Shown here: positions 1 through 12,450 of the stretch, one piece after another
Layout of the letters: each line of letters begins with the position of its first letter
Numbering within the stretch: position 1 is the first letter of the stretch
Origin: Cephalopachus bancanus
Lineage: Eukaryota > Chordata > Mammalia > Primates > Tarsiidae
Direction of reading: 5' to 3'
Assembly: GCA_027257055.1 (NCBI GenBank)
Contig: JAPVLO010000179.1
Location: 2,232,001 to 2,296,000 of the forward strand
Length of the DNA: 64,000 nt
Program-made: the position numbers and the translations under genes
Notes under the pieces: model-generated
What the model was told of the DNA's origin: nothing
What the model saw: only the letters and a program-made list of their open reading frames with translations
Databases searched by the model: none

Positions 1-724
1 TCAGAGAAATGAAATTCAAAACCACATTGAGATACCACCTAACCCTAGTAAGAATGACCATCATTAATAAAACAAACAACAGATGCTGATGAGGGTGCAG
101 AGAAAAAGGAATGCTTCTACACTGCTGGTGGGAATGCAAACTAGTGCATCCTCTTTGAAAACAGTGTGGCGATTTCTGAAAGAACTAGAAATTGACCTTC
201 CATATGACCCAGCAATTCCCCTATTGGGAATATACCCAGAGGAACTTAAATCATTCTACAAAAAAGATACCTGCACATGTATGTTTGCTGCAGCTCTATT
301 CACAATAGCAAAAACATTGAACTAACCATGCGGCCCATCAAAGCTGGACTGGATTAAAAAAATGTGGTACATATACACAATGGAATATTATGCAGCCATA
401 AATAAAGACAAACATATAGGCTTCTTAGCAACCTGGATGGATTTAGAGTCAATCGTACTCAGTGATCTATCACAGAAACAAAGAATTGAGTACTATATGT
501 TCTCACTCATAAGAGGACTTTGAACAATTATCATAATACTGTAAGAAAGGGATTGGCAGTAGTGGGAAACTACCAGGGGAGGGGAAGTGGAATTGGCAGT
601 TGGGGGAAACTGCCAGGGGAGGGAAGGGCACACCTCATCAACAAGGGTACTTGCATAATCAACATTTGTATACTTAACCTTGAATTGTACCCCACATCTT
701 TAAAATAAAATTAAAAAAAAAAAG
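1..724 (+). mobile_element. L1 (LINE-1) 3' end: ORF2 C-terminus plus 3' UTR
   Basis: The sequence up to about 522 matches the ORF2 C-terminal region; frame pieces such as [15 protein letters not shown] and AIPLLGIYP are typical of it. The frame is broken near 325. About 200 bases of 3' UTR follow, with two G-rich blocks (from about 550 and 600) and an A-rich tail ending near 724. The element continues upstream of the window. It closely resembles the copy at 15826-16840, so both belong to a fairly young lineage. Confidence 0.93.
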
Positions 725-1498
725 GAAGTGACTTGGCAACACAATTTTGCCTAGTCTTCCAAGCATTAATTTGTTCTATACCTAAGTACCTTTTCCTTTC
801 ATTTGATAAGTATTTATCAAATAGTTACCTTGTGTTAGGTATTTTAGAGACACTGAGGACCAAGATTGGTCCCAGAACTCAGGGATTTACACAGTCAAGT
901 AGAATATCTGCCGTTTACCTTGTGCTGGGTCCATTAGAAAGATTATCATCGATCCTTCTGCCTACAATCCTGCAATGATTGCTTTGCAATCACCATGTTA
1001 TAGATGAGATGTTAAGTACATTTTGTGAGTTCACACAGTTAGAAAGTTGCTGGCCTAGCATTTGGATTTAGGCCTTTATGACACCAGAGTCTGTGCTTTT
1101 TGTTACAGGAAGAGATCCTGCTTACCTTAAAGAAAGCTCAATGACTGTTATCCTTCATTTGGCTTTGCAGAGCCTAAGAATAGTGCACACCCATCTAGGA
1201 CTTCTCATTAAATGAGTTAAAAAATGACACTTCATCATTTTGTTCACGAAGCCTAAGGAAAGGTGTTTGGGTTTATCCTGGCATTACTGAGATCTATGAT
1301 TTTGGGTTATTTCACCGGAATCCTCTTCTTCTACAGTGTCACATCTCCACTCACCTAGAAATTAGATCCATGTTTGATCTAAGAGGCTTTCTTCCAGGAT
1401 TTAGTGGAGAGAGCAGCATGATTATGGACCAAAATATTTCAGATTGATTGGTGATTTGAGTGACTGGATGAAAACCCCTTATACCACAGCCCATGAGT
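725..1498. other. Unique sequence with a weak MIR-like patch
   Basis: No gene seen. About 985-1105 resembles the minus-strand MIR core ('tatagatgagatgttaagt', then 'cacacagttagaaagttg'). The rest is unrecognised AT-rich single-copy-like DNA. Confidence 0.4.
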
Positions 1499-1507
1499 AA
1501 GAGTCAC

Positions 1508-1750
1508 CATGAAACCTGTAATCCCAGCACTTTGGGAGGCTGAGGTGAGGAGACTACCTGAACCCACATGTTTGAGACCAGCATGGGCACCTTGATGAGA
1601 CCTTATCTGTACAATAAATCAACAAATTAGCTGGGTGTGGTAGCGCATGCCTGTAGTTCCAGTTATTTGGAAGGCTGAGGTGGAAGGATTGCCTGAATTC
1701 AGCAGGTCAACACTGGGGTGCCGTGAGTGTGCCACTGCACTCAAAAAAAA
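1508..1750 (+). mobile_element. Alu SINE, 5'-truncated
   Basis: Lemur-type Alu with the 'caataaatcaacaaattag' linker. The head lacks about 20 bases, and the end jumps from 'cactgcactc' straight to the A-tail, so the last 'cagcctgggcgacag' block is missing. The flanking repeat 'aagagtcac' at 1499-1507 and 1750-1758 is a plausible TSD. Confidence 0.85.
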
Positions 1751-1789
1751 AGAGTCACAACGGGCCAGGTCTTTACATGGGGCCCGAGG

Positions 1790-3180
1790 TGTGTGCACCA
1801 TCTCAGAGACAGGCCCAGAGACCTAAGCTCATGAGAAGACTTACCAAAGCATTTTTATTTATAAAACACAATTGATCCTTTCAATGCCAGTCCTAATTTC
1901 TTCATACTCCCCTTTCCGTCTGATGGAACTCAAAAAGCCTACTGCAGCATTTAAATAATGGCCACGTCATTTCTGCATGGCCTTTGTCCCTTGTATTTAA
2001 ACACTTTGCTGGCACTCACTGAGTGGTACTGTTTCTTCAATGACTACTCCCTCATGGTTTTCTGAGTGGATTCTTTTGATTAGATCCACCAGGCTAGATT
2101 ACACTGAGGAATGTAGTATCTCTTGCAAGTAGTTAACTGATCTACGGTGACCTCAGAATAGAAAGGGAGAAAAATAATACTATCCTGTGACTCACATCTT
2201 AAAAGAAGAATTATGACCTTCCAATTAAATAAATCTATCTGGAGCAATGCTTTCTCAGCTACTTTAAAGTAGGCAGCATGCCAAAAACTGGACAAAAGTT
2301 GGTATGATAAAATATGAGTAGGGACTGTTTCTGGATAATGGGATTAGTGGTGATACTAACTTTATTCTTGATACTTGTCTATTTCATCCGGTGTCTGTAA
2401 TAAGCATATAATATTTATTATAATCAAAACAAACACAATAAGTATTTTGTTAAATTTCAATCTATGAAATGTTACCCAAAAAACCCATTCACATTTAAGC
2501 TGCATTCACGTTATATGCACATGAAATCACTTGACATTGAAGACGTAAATTGACATTTCTAGAAAGTCTCGATTCCAGGCTTTTGTGTCTGGCACCATGA
2601 CAAAATCTGAGTGTTGGTCCTACTTAAAACAACTAAAAGTCCTGGGTACTGTGTTTTTTAAAAGGTGTTTAAGATGCAGCAGTGACCCAGCAAGTGGGAA
2701 TTCAGAGAAGAAAGGGAATCACTGAAGCAGGTATTTTTTAAACCAAGGCATTTGCTAAATCTAGGTGAGCTGAATGAGGGAAAGGAGAGAGAATGAGAAG
2801 CCTGCCCCCACTCCCCCACATACCCCCTACCCCTTCCATGCAAGAGTAATTGGAAATAAACCCACATTACTACCCCAGGAGAGCTAGAAAAACATCCTGC
2901 TTTGAAAATTAGGCCTGAGCAAAGAAAAAATCTCCACCTTGAATTCAGAACAGCATTCTGGACCTCAAACAGGTGTGCAACCCAAATTTGTACCATAGGG
3001 GTCATCCAAAGCTTTAATCCTAGAAATTAAAGAAGTCCCACATAGGTAAGGCACCCAAGACCCAGCAGTAGACAATGCGGATCTTCTCTGGAGGAATTCT
3101 TCTCTACCCCATACCCATGTTTCAAAAGATTCCTTCAGGTGAAGCTCCACAGTCAAAAAGCCACACAATTTACAAGAAAA
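1790..3180. other. No gene recognised; unique or unclassifiable sequence
   Basis: Only short, repeat-unrelated frames occur. Nothing in this AT-rich stretch could be placed in a repeat family with confidence. Confidence 0.4.
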
Positions 3181-4905
3181 CATGTCCTCTCAGCAAGAGG
3201 CAACCAACACAAAACTTAGCAGAATTAGAATAAGATATTAGATACTAGAATTATCAGATCACAAACATACAATAATTATTTCAATATTTTACATAAAATG
3301 GAAAGATAAAGGATTGAAAACAGTAATGTGGACAATTATTAGAAAGAGAGCTAGCAGATTGGGATAAGAACCGAAAAGAATTTCTAGAAATTGAGATCCA
3401 GTATAAAAAATATAACAATTTAGGGCAAGCCCTTTGGATCCCCACCCATTCTGGGAGCTTTTCTGTCCTCTCAATAAATCCTGCTTTAAAAATATATATA
3501 CATATGACAAGTTAAATGAAAACTTCAATGAATGTTGTTTAACTTATCAAGATTTAGCTGAAGGGGAATTAATTAACTGGAAGATCAACCTGAAGAAAAT
3601 TTCCAGAATTTAACCCAAGAGCAAAGACAGTAATGAAAAATAAGAAAAAGAAGTTAAGCCCTAAAATGGAGCAAGAAAAATCTAAAAAATCCTGAATGGA
3701 GTTGTAGAAAGAGCACAGAATAGGAAGAAGTACTGGTATAAATGCTGAGAATTTTCCAGAACTAGCCCAAAACATGAATTCATAGATTCAAGAAAGACAT
3801 GAATCGAACCAAGCCTGATAAATAAAAACAAAACACTAAAAAAATCATAATGAAAGTGAAGCACAACATAGACAAAGGTGAAAAATGTGATGAAATCACT
3901 CATAGGTAAAAGACACATTGTCTAAAAAAATAACAATTAACTGACAGGTGACTTTTCAGAAAGAGCAATGGAAGACAACACAATGGGAAAATATTTTAAC
4001 GTGCTAAGAGGAAATAGCAGTCAACCTAGAGTTATACCATTTAATAAGAAATATCATTTAATAAGAAAAACAAAACAAAGATATTTTTAGATAAATAAAA
4101 ATAAATAGTATTTTTCAATAATAACTAATTATACTCTGAACAAAATTCAAAAGGAGGTACCAGCAGTTAACAAAGCAATGTAAATCTCACATGGGAGGTT
4201 TAAGCTGGAAGACAAAATAAAGCAAAAATGGGTTAGATATAAGCAAACATAGACTGTGTTAAGCAATAATAAAAATATTTGCATGATTTATCAAAAAATA
4301 GAGTGAGAGGCTGGGCGGGGTGGCTTAAGCCTATAATTCCAGCACTTTGGGAGGCGGAGGTGAGAGGATTACCTGAGCTCACAGGTTCGGGACTAGCCTG
4401 GGCAACATGGTGAGACTTTGCCTCTACAATAAATCAAAAAATTAGCCAGGCATGGTAGTGTGTGCCTTTAGTTCTGGCTACCTGGAAGGCTGAGGCAGAA
4501 GGATAGCCTGAGCCCAGCGGTCGAAGCCTGAGCCCAGCGGTCGAGGTGTACTCCAGCCTGGGTGACAGAGTGGGACTCCAACTCAAAAAAATATATAAAA
4601 TAAATAGAGTGAGAAATAAAATACAAGATGTGACATAAATATGCAATAATTAGAGAGAAGGGTAACCAGAGTTAAAGTATTTTAAGAATCTTATAGAAGA
4701 GCACTGAAGAGACATGGATTAACTTTAAACTTTGACAAATAGGCACTGTAAAAATTACTGCATAACTTCCCAACTAGTAGAGGGAAAAATGAAATGAGCA
4801 AAAAAAAATCAAATCCAAAAGAAATCAATAAAGGAAAAAAGAAGAAGAAAGATGGTAGGACAAATAAAACCAAATAGACAGCAAGAACAAAATTTCAATT
4901 CCATG
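3180..4905 (+). mobile_element. Ancient L1M/HAL1-like LINE fragment, split by an Alu
   Basis: The A-rich text preserves the order of old L1M/HAL1 sequence: 'aattttccagaactag', 'gaattcatagattcaag', 'gataaataaaaacaaaac', 'aatggaagacaacacaatg', 'gtcaacctagagttatac', then the 'gggaaaaatgaaatgagc' region. The frames are thoroughly decayed. The Alu at 4309-4601 interrupts it. I infer plus orientation from the A-rich strand. Confidence 0.6.
4309..4601 (+). mobile_element. Alu SINE with internal 21-base tandem duplication
   Basis: Lemur-type Alu flanked by the TSD 'aaatagagtgaga' (4296-4308 and 4602-4614). In the right arm 'gcctgagcccagcggtcga' occurs twice in tandem (about 4507-4525 and 4528-4546). 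About 40 bases of the right arm before 'actccagcctgggtgac' are missing. Confidence 0.93.
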
Positions 4906-5178
4906 TAGAATTTACAGCACTGGCTCTGGAACATTGCAATGATCAACCTTAGATATGGAGGCAAAAGAAAAAATCAGAAATTGATTAGCATTTTCCCCCA
5001 AGCCTCTGTTGTGATATCTCTGTTGAAATATCTGTCTCTTTGGGACAGATCAATCTTCTTCCCAATCACCATCATTAAAATTATACTAAAGCAAAGGTCA
5101 CATTCTCTGAACTCACCCACGCATTGAGGGATCCCCTGTGCTCCTAAAAGAACAAATCTCAGAAGCAACAATATAGTC
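4906..5178. other. Unclassified intergenic sequence
   Basis: No gene or repeat recognised. It lies between the L1M-like fragment and the hAT fossil. Confidence 0.3.
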
Positions 5179-5386
5179 CAGGAATTGACAAACTTTCTGA
5201 AAAGAGCCAGATGGTAAATATTTTAGGTGTTGCTGACCACTGTTGCAAACTGTTGACTCTGCTGTGGTGTGAAAGCAGCCAGGGACATGTGTAAACGAAT
5301 GAGCATGGCTGTATTCCAATAAAACTGTATTTACATGAACAGACAGGGTGCTTTGGTCTGCAAGCCATTGTTTGCTGGCCCTGATT
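5179..5386 (-). mobile_element. Non-autonomous hAT (Charlie/MER-type) DNA transposon fossil
   Basis: The ends form imperfect terminal inverted repeats: 'caggaattgacaaac' at the left against 'gtttgctggccctg' at the right. The interior carries the familiar 'agccagatggtaaatatttt' and 'ccaataaaactgtattta' text of a common mammalian hAT MITE. Flanking 'atatagtc'/'atttagtt' resembles an 8-base hAT TSD (6 of 8). The orientation is a convention and uncertain. Confidence 0.75.
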
Positions 5387-8160
5387 TAGTTTAAAAGCCA
5401 CAAGAAGAGGAGATGCATCTAACAATATTAATTCCAGTCTTTAAATAGTCTTGGAAAATCCCCCTGTAACGTGGTCTCTGTGGCAACTGACCCTGCTGAC
5501 CACACGGAAGGAGCTATTTCAGGCAGTAGTGGAGTTGTGCCAGGCAATTCACACATCACCATATGGCATCCGTGATACTATGAAACCATTGTCACCAGAA
5601 GGCATGAAAGAATCTGGTCACTCAATTAAGTGCCATCTTTTGACAAGCATTCCTTGCAGGCACATCCCTACAACTGAGCTCAGGCGATGCCGTGATGTCA
5701 GCCCCCAAGATTATGGAAACCCCAGTGGGTAATGTAGAGAGTACAGTGGAGGGATTAGCCCTGTCTAAATATATTAATAAACGTGGTGAAAGACAGACAG
5801 GTGGCTCTGCCTCATGACTCTTTACATTAGAGGCACAGCAAGAGGATAAGAGGCGAGTGACATTAACCCCTGTTAACCACTTAACAAGGAATGCCAGAAC
5901 GTGCAGCTTATGGAGATGTGTGATCTCAGAACCTCGTCTTAGAAAGGGGGTGTGGCATCCCATGGAGAGTCCTGGAATCAGAGAGGGCAGTGGCCAATGT
6001 GGGCCTCTTCAGAAAATGTCTCACATAGCAGAGTGAAGTCTGAATGGAAACCACTGCCAGAAATAGAACTAGGAAATGTGGGGAGATAAAACCCTAATGC
6101 GTGGAGAGCTTTAGGAAAAGTGAGGAGTGCATGGCCTAGGAGAGGGGACCTTGGGCGCTAGAGGACTCTGCTGGTGGTCAAGGTTGTTATAAAATAATAA
6201 GGGGCAGAATAAATACCCGAGGGTGTGGGACTGGCACGGAAGGAGTTTGCACCCTGATAGAGCTCCTGACCTCCTTCCTGGACAGTCTTGCTCTTTCCCA
6301 GTAAGGGGTAGACTGGGGAATAGAATGGCCTGGACTCAGACCTTTTACAAGGGTTTTCTGGGCTGTGTGAGTCCCCGTGGGATGAGGCAAACTTTGCCCT
6401 GAATTAGACATTTCTTCAGCAGCCACAACAGCTCATCTGGGACGTGCAAGCGTTATCCATCACATTCGGCATTTTGATCCAGCGTTCCAGCTGAAGCTTG
6501 AAATGACAGCGCTGCCACTGTATGTGAAATCTGCCCTCGCTCTGTTTACTGTTTCATTTCATCCTTGATTTGCTGTCACTTTTAAAGGTATCGAACACAT
6601 TATTGAAGGGCTGAGTGGATGTCTGCAACAGTCCTTAAACTGTCTTCGATTTTCACGGCCAGATATTTTAAGAGTTGCTACAACTGAAATCAGAGTGTAA
6701 AAGTGTTTGTATTTGTTTATTGGGAAAAAAATCAGTGAAATACTAGTACGGCATTCAAAGACCTCTTTGAATCAGAAATTACAGACATGGGCTGGCGGGT
6801 CTAAAGCTCCAAGCCATGAAGATGCTCTGGACCCTGGAGGCAGTGGCATGATGTGATTAGCCACACTGTGCAGTGGGGACTGTGGTCCTGATTCAGGTCA
6901 CAGGAAGCATCACACAGGGAGATGCTTCCAGCTTCAGTCCAAAGAGTCAGTCAGAAGATGCCTGAGGCAGAGAAGGAAACAAGGAAACAGGCTACCTGGA
7001 CAACAGGAGACATCTCTTTGCCAGCACACACCTGAAGGAGAATTTCTTTCCCAGCAAAAACCAAGGAAGTTTGGGAAGGTGCCCACCCTCGTAGCTCAGA
7101 GCAGGAGCTGTGGAAGTCTATAGACCGGCAGTGAGAGATGCACATCAGTGTTAACCTGATTCTGGTGGGTAGAGTTTGGGCATCAACTATCAGGGCCCCA
7201 TAAGTTCTGTAGGGAGAGATAGATAAGGCTGTGATCTGTGTGGCTGCAGTGCAAAGTCTCTACTTAGAGGATTGAACTTCACACCATCCAGGCAGTTTGG
7301 TTTTGTTATAGGAAGGGGCCATTCTCACCATAACAGTGGCGCAGGTGAGAAGGGAAAGCAAAACAAAACATCAAAGGAAGAGGCCTTTCCAGAACCAGGA
7401 TGGAGACAATGCTCCCATGGCCCTGCGCTGGGGTGGGGTTGGGGGGGGATGTGTTCAACCTGCAGTAGTAATAGAGACCAGGTAAGATTTAAATGGACCT
7501 GCCTCATGGTAAGTATTCAATAAATGTTATTTACACTTGTGTTATTATCATTATTTAGTCATTATTGTTGTTTATTCCACATATTGCCACTAAGAAGCAG
7601 CAACAAGATAATGTCCTCCACCGAATAGTCGCCAAAATGCTACCGCCAATGGTGGCTGTTGTGTCCCCAAGCTGATCATTTATTTATTCAACTCATGACT
7701 TCAAGTTTAATTATGCATGCCCTGTGAATGTTAAAGCTAACCTGAAGAGTGATGAGTGTTTCATATGTTTATTCTTTGATTCCCAAGTATAGTATTTTTT
7801 TTAATGCAACAAAACTGTGTTTCGCACTCAAAGGCACTCCCTAATCATGTGTGCACACCCAGTATTTGATTGGTAAAACAAATTGCAACTAAGGAGCAAA
7901 TTACAAATTAACAATTTCTAATAATTATATATGAAGGTATTCAATATACTGTATTGATTACTTAATGTGGGCCAGGAAGGAGGTTACATGCAGCAGAAAG
8001 ACATAGCAAATGTGTTGCCTAATGTCCTGGGAGATAGACATTGCACAAACTGCACATTCAAATGTGTGTGTCTTTGTGTACACATATGTACCTGGAATTT
8101 AATGTACATTTAATTATATGGATGGCAGACACACATATACATGTCATTTCAATTGTGGTA
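5387..8160. other. Mostly unique intergenic DNA, possible conserved block at 6440-6730
   Basis: No gene seen; the frames of up to 113 codons show no recognisable domain. About 7495-7570 resembles a MIR tail ('agtattcaataaatgttat'). About 6440-6730 is repeat-free with higher complexity than its surroundings and could be a conserved noncoding element, but I cannot test that here. Confidence 0.35.
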
Positions 8161-8164
8161 AGTA

Positions 8165-8690
8165 CTATGAAGGAAAAGTAAAAGGTTTTCTGAGAAAGAG
8201 TATTTCAGCTGGAATCTGAAGGGTGAGTAGGCTTGAGCCAGGGAAGATCATTCCAGGGAGAGGGAACCATGTGTTTTCTTTAGCACCGGTGGCTTCAGAG
8301 CTAAAGAGGGGCAGCGTGGGTGGACATTCATGAGCGAACAGAGTGGTGGGTGGTGACTAAAGAGGTAGACGGAGCCAGAGTTTGCAAGCGCTGGTAGATC
8401 ATATTAAGGGTTTTGAACTGTATGGCAAGTACATACTGAAGGACTTCAAGCAGGGGTGAAACATGATCTAATCTGATTTTTATAATCCCTCTTAGCTCGT
8501 GTGAGGACAGTTAAAAAGGGGCCTAGAGAAGGAAACAGAAAGACCAGACTGAGGCTTGGTGATGGCTTGAATGAGAAGACAGAAGACAAGATGGAGAGAA
8601 GGATTTTGGAGGTAGAACCTCAGACTGGGTGACAGATTAGATGAGGGGATCGAGTGGAGGAGAGAGCTAGAATGAATCTCAGGTTTCTGG
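8165..8690 (-). mobile_element. L2-like LINE fragment
   Basis: Phrases such as 'gaagggtgagtaggcttga', 'cattccagggagagggaac' and 'gcaggggtgaaacatgat' resemble the reverse complement of L2-type sequence. It is strongly diverged and has no open frame. Confidence 0.45.
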
Positions 8691-9395
8691 ATGGATTCAA
8701 GTGCTATTTACTAAGTTGGGGAACAAGGGAGAGGGACCATATTTAAGGGAGAAAGATGAATAAATCAATGGACTCGACTGTTTACACCTGATATGCCCTT
8801 TGTTACTGAAAAAGTTTTAGCACTGATGTCTAAAAAAAAATAAATATGGGAAAGAAATTGATTCAACAAATTTTAAGTTTTATTTATTCTAGGTTTAGAA
8901 CAAACTATTGGGTGGATATTAGTCTGGTAATATTAAGAAGAGAAAAAAATAAATGTTTGTACCCTATGAAATTGGGTACAATGTATCATTTTTTACTACC
9001 TTTACTATCAAACTAATTGGTGCTTCTTTATTATATAACATCATTACACTATATAACATTCTGAATTCCAAAGACTTGAAATAATATGATACTATTAACA
9101 TCTCATTTTAGAAAAAAATGCAAAAATTCAAAATAACATCAATGCTCTAAGTTTAAAAAAATGATCAGGAATTGCTATTTCAAAACTGATAAATCCCGTG
9201 AATTTTGAATTGTGTTTGTGTTACTTTCCAGTGACTGTGTCATTTTAAATAGTAAACAGAAGTATGCAGTTTTTTTCTAGAATTGGTGATGAACTATGAC
9301 AATTTTTAATCATGTGAGATATAAAACATCCTTGCTTACAATAATATTTCCTATTCAGCAGAATCAGAAAATTTTGGCTTAAAAATTATCATCTA
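8691..9395. other. AT-rich unique sequence
   Basis: No gene and no confident repeat assignment in this AT-rich stretch. Confidence 0.3.
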
Positions 9396-9711
9396 GACTG
9401 GCTGTGGTGGCTCACACCTATAATCTCAGCATTTTGGGAAGCCAAGGCAAGAGGATTGCTTGAGATCAAGAGTTTGAGACCAGACTAGGGAACATAGCAC
9501 AACCTTGTCTCTACAAAAAAAAATTTAAATTAGCCAGGCATGGTGGCTTGTGCCTGTAGTCCCAGCTACTCAGAAGGCTGAGACAGAAGTATCACCTGAG
9601 CCCAGGAGGTTGAGGCTATGGTGAGCTGTGATCATGCCACTGCATGCCAGCCTGGGCAACCAAGTGAGAGTTAGACTCAAAAAAAAAGAAAGAAAAGAAA
9701 AGAAAAGAAAT
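9396..9711 (+). mobile_element. Alu SINE, older (AluJ-like) dimer
   Basis: Full dimer with the older 'gaggttgaggctatggtgag' and 'gatcatgccactgcat' right arm, ending in an AAAG-type tail. It is more diverged than the lemur-type copies nearby. Confidence 0.9.
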
Positions 9712-9802
9712 TATTTTATCCAGTCCCATACATGTGACTTTATAGAATGCTATATGCCCAGGAGAATTAGTGAATCATCTCTTCATCCAAATATTTCATA
9801 TA

Positions 9803-10099
9803 AGCCGGGCTTGGTGGCTCAGCCTGTAATCCCACGCCTTGGGAGGCTGAGGTGAGTGAATTGCCTGAGCCCGTGGGTTCGAGACCTGCCTGGGCAACTT
9901 GGCAAGACCTCATCTCTACAATAAAGAAAAAATTAGCCGGTCGTGGTAGTGCGCGCCTGTAGTTCCAGCTACTTGGAAGGCTGAGGCAGAAGGATTGCCG
10001 GAGACCCGCAGGTTGAGGCTGCAGTGGCCGGAAGCGTCCACTGCACTCTAGTCTGGGCGACAGAGTGAGACTCCAACTCAAAATATATATATATAATAT
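9803..10099 (+). mobile_element. Alu SINE, young lemur-type
   Basis: Full-length, little-decayed copy ('agccgggcttggtggctcag' head, 'ggccggaagcgtccactgca' right arm) with a TA-rich tail. TSD 'atatttcata' at 9791-9800 and 10100-10109. Confidence 0.95.
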
Positions 10100-10109
10100 A
10101 TATTTCATA

Positions 10110-11655
10110 CAGTCTAAAATGTATTATCTGAAGAGATTTTTCACTCTCCTCCCTTTTGCCTCTTGTTTTCCCCGCATGTAGTTTTCAAAGTAAGTTGTTA
10201 GCAAGTTTGTAGATAGTTTTTAAACTGCAGTGATACGTGAGTGGAACAGCAAATATCAAATCAGAAATTATTCCTTACATTTCTATTCCCCCAAGGAAGA
10301 GGAACTGCTAGATGGAAAAAGGCCTGTCATCATCAAAACACATATGGAGAAAATAATTTCCCAGAGAGAAGATAAAATTCTGTGCCTGTCTCTGCAGCTT
10401 AAACTAGGAGTGCAGAATTTATTCAAAAGACCGTGTACCTATTAGCAAGATGTAAACAGCAATCAGACTATATGATCACTATGTGAAACAAAGTCAGTGC
10501 ACATACATGCCAGAACTTTTTTCTTTAGTTTTCAAATTGTTCAGCACTTTGTGTTACTTTCCTTCAAATATTTTGCACCAAAAAAAAGAAAACAATGAAT
10601 TGCATCTTGCCATTGATTCCAGAAGGGAACCTCCCCTCTTCTCTAGGTGAATTGTGAAAAAACAGATCACAAATTATGAGACAATTTCTCTGCCCCTTAC
10701 CTAGAGTAAGAACCTACGATGCCATCATTCCTCCTTGTGAAAGACTTTATGGCGTTTCCATGCCTGTGAAGAGAATGCAAGATGAGGGCAGAATAGAAGA
10801 TATTTAGTTAGAGGTCAAAAGAAGACTGTTGGCATTGGCTTATACTGGAGAGACATCAGTACTTCAGACAAGAAACGCAGTAGAATGCACAATACAATCA
10901 AGATGCCCTAGGTTGAAGCATGTATCAGTGGTACATATCAGGGTCAACTCAAATTCTATTGATCAACTTTCACATTCTAAAATATATTCATTAGTATGAT
11001 AGATTGGAGGAAATTTTTCCCTTTCCAAAGTTCTAAGAGGAAATCTAATGTGAATGTTGGTTTTGCTATAAACCCAGTGATGTACCCTAAAATGGAAACA
11101 AATTAGATGCACAGAGAAGGAGAAAGAGGGAAAGGAGATGAATTGAGACCTGCCCAATGCTACTTGTGAACCTTGTGTGATTCCAACAGGGACCTGTTCT
11201 TGATGGCTGATTAAAATCGCAGTCAGTTAGGGGAGTGGGGAGGGGTAAATTAGCAGTCAAGGCAGATGTGGCATAAGTGTCCACTTGAAACACATGGTCC
11301 TTCTAACTGGAATTTCCATGTGATTAAAGAAAGCCTCTCTCCATAAACCAATGATGTCAAGGGTTTTCACAAATACAGGTGTAAGATATGAAATAGTTAT
11401 ATCTCATTTATCCAATATCTGGGGTGGGCAAGCATTACTGCATATGAGAATTTTCCAGATGACTGAGCATAGCACTTTGACTATGACAACTTCAAGGAAA
11501 AGAATGACCAGTTTTGATTGAAACTCTTCACAGTGGGTTACTTCTTCCTGTATATTTTTCAGGTGATCCTCAAATTGTATTTCCAATTCAGATCTCTCCC
11601 CTGGGCCCTAGATTCATTATCCGAGTGCCTACTCAGCAGACTCATTTGACAATCT
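10110..11655. other. Unique intergenic DNA
   Basis: No gene or recognisable repeat. The 71-codon frame at 10230-10445 has no known motif and lacks support as a gene. Confidence 0.35.
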
Positions 11656-11659
11656 GTTT

Positions 11660-12450
11660 ATCATCTCAAAATTAGCATGTGGAAAAACAAACTCTTGATC
11701 TCTCCTGAACTCTCCCTCTCTTGGTAAATGGAATCTTTCTACTTCCAGTTGCTCTGGTCAACCACCCTGAAGTTACTCTGGACCTCCCCTCCTCCATCCA
11801 ATTCACCGGCAATGTCTGCTGGTACTATCACCAAAATAGTTCCATAACTGAACCACCAACTCCACCATTTCCATCCTGGTCCAAGCAACCATCATCTGTC
11901 ACCTAAATATTGCAACAGACTCCTAATTAGATTCCCTGCCTTCACTTAGCCCCCATAGTCTTTACTCAACCCAGTAGTCTGAGTCATTCCTCTAAAATAT
12001 AAATTAGAATGTATTTTCCTTCTTTCTTTAAAATTTTCAGTGGCTTTCCACCTCACTCAGAGCAAGTCCAAAGTCCTTCCAACAACCTAAAGCCTTCCAG
12101 GTGCCATTCCCACCCTCAGTGTGACTTCATTACTCTCCTCTGCACTTGATCCTTTTAGCCATGCTGACCCCCCTGCTGTTTCATGAACGTGTCAGGCACA
12201 CTTCGACCTCTCCATGTGCTTCCTCTTCTGTCTGAAACCTTTTCTCCTGAAATATGCACATGCCTGTCTCCTCATTGCCATCAAGTCTCTGCTTAAACGT
12301 GAATTTCTCAGCGACTTTCCTGACTATCCCTCTTCAAATAACCTTCCAGCCCTATGCTCTCTGTCTTATTTTTCTCCATGCACTTATGACATATTATGTA
12401 CGTGTGTATGCATATATGTATGTATTCACTCCTTAACCCATTAATTCATT
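11660..12450 (+). mobile_element. L2 LINE 3' fragment
   Basis: Long pyrimidine-rich L2 text in the expected order: 'tattgcaacagactcctaat', 'ttcagtggctttccacctca', 'aagtctctgcttaaacgtga', 'tttttctccatgcacttatg'. The coding frame is broken throughout. Confidence 0.75.

Noticed and set aside
9767..10108. 113-codon minus-strand frame reading [23 protein letters not shown], and similar frames at many loci
   Set aside because: This is the standard antisense translation of an Alu element, not a gene.
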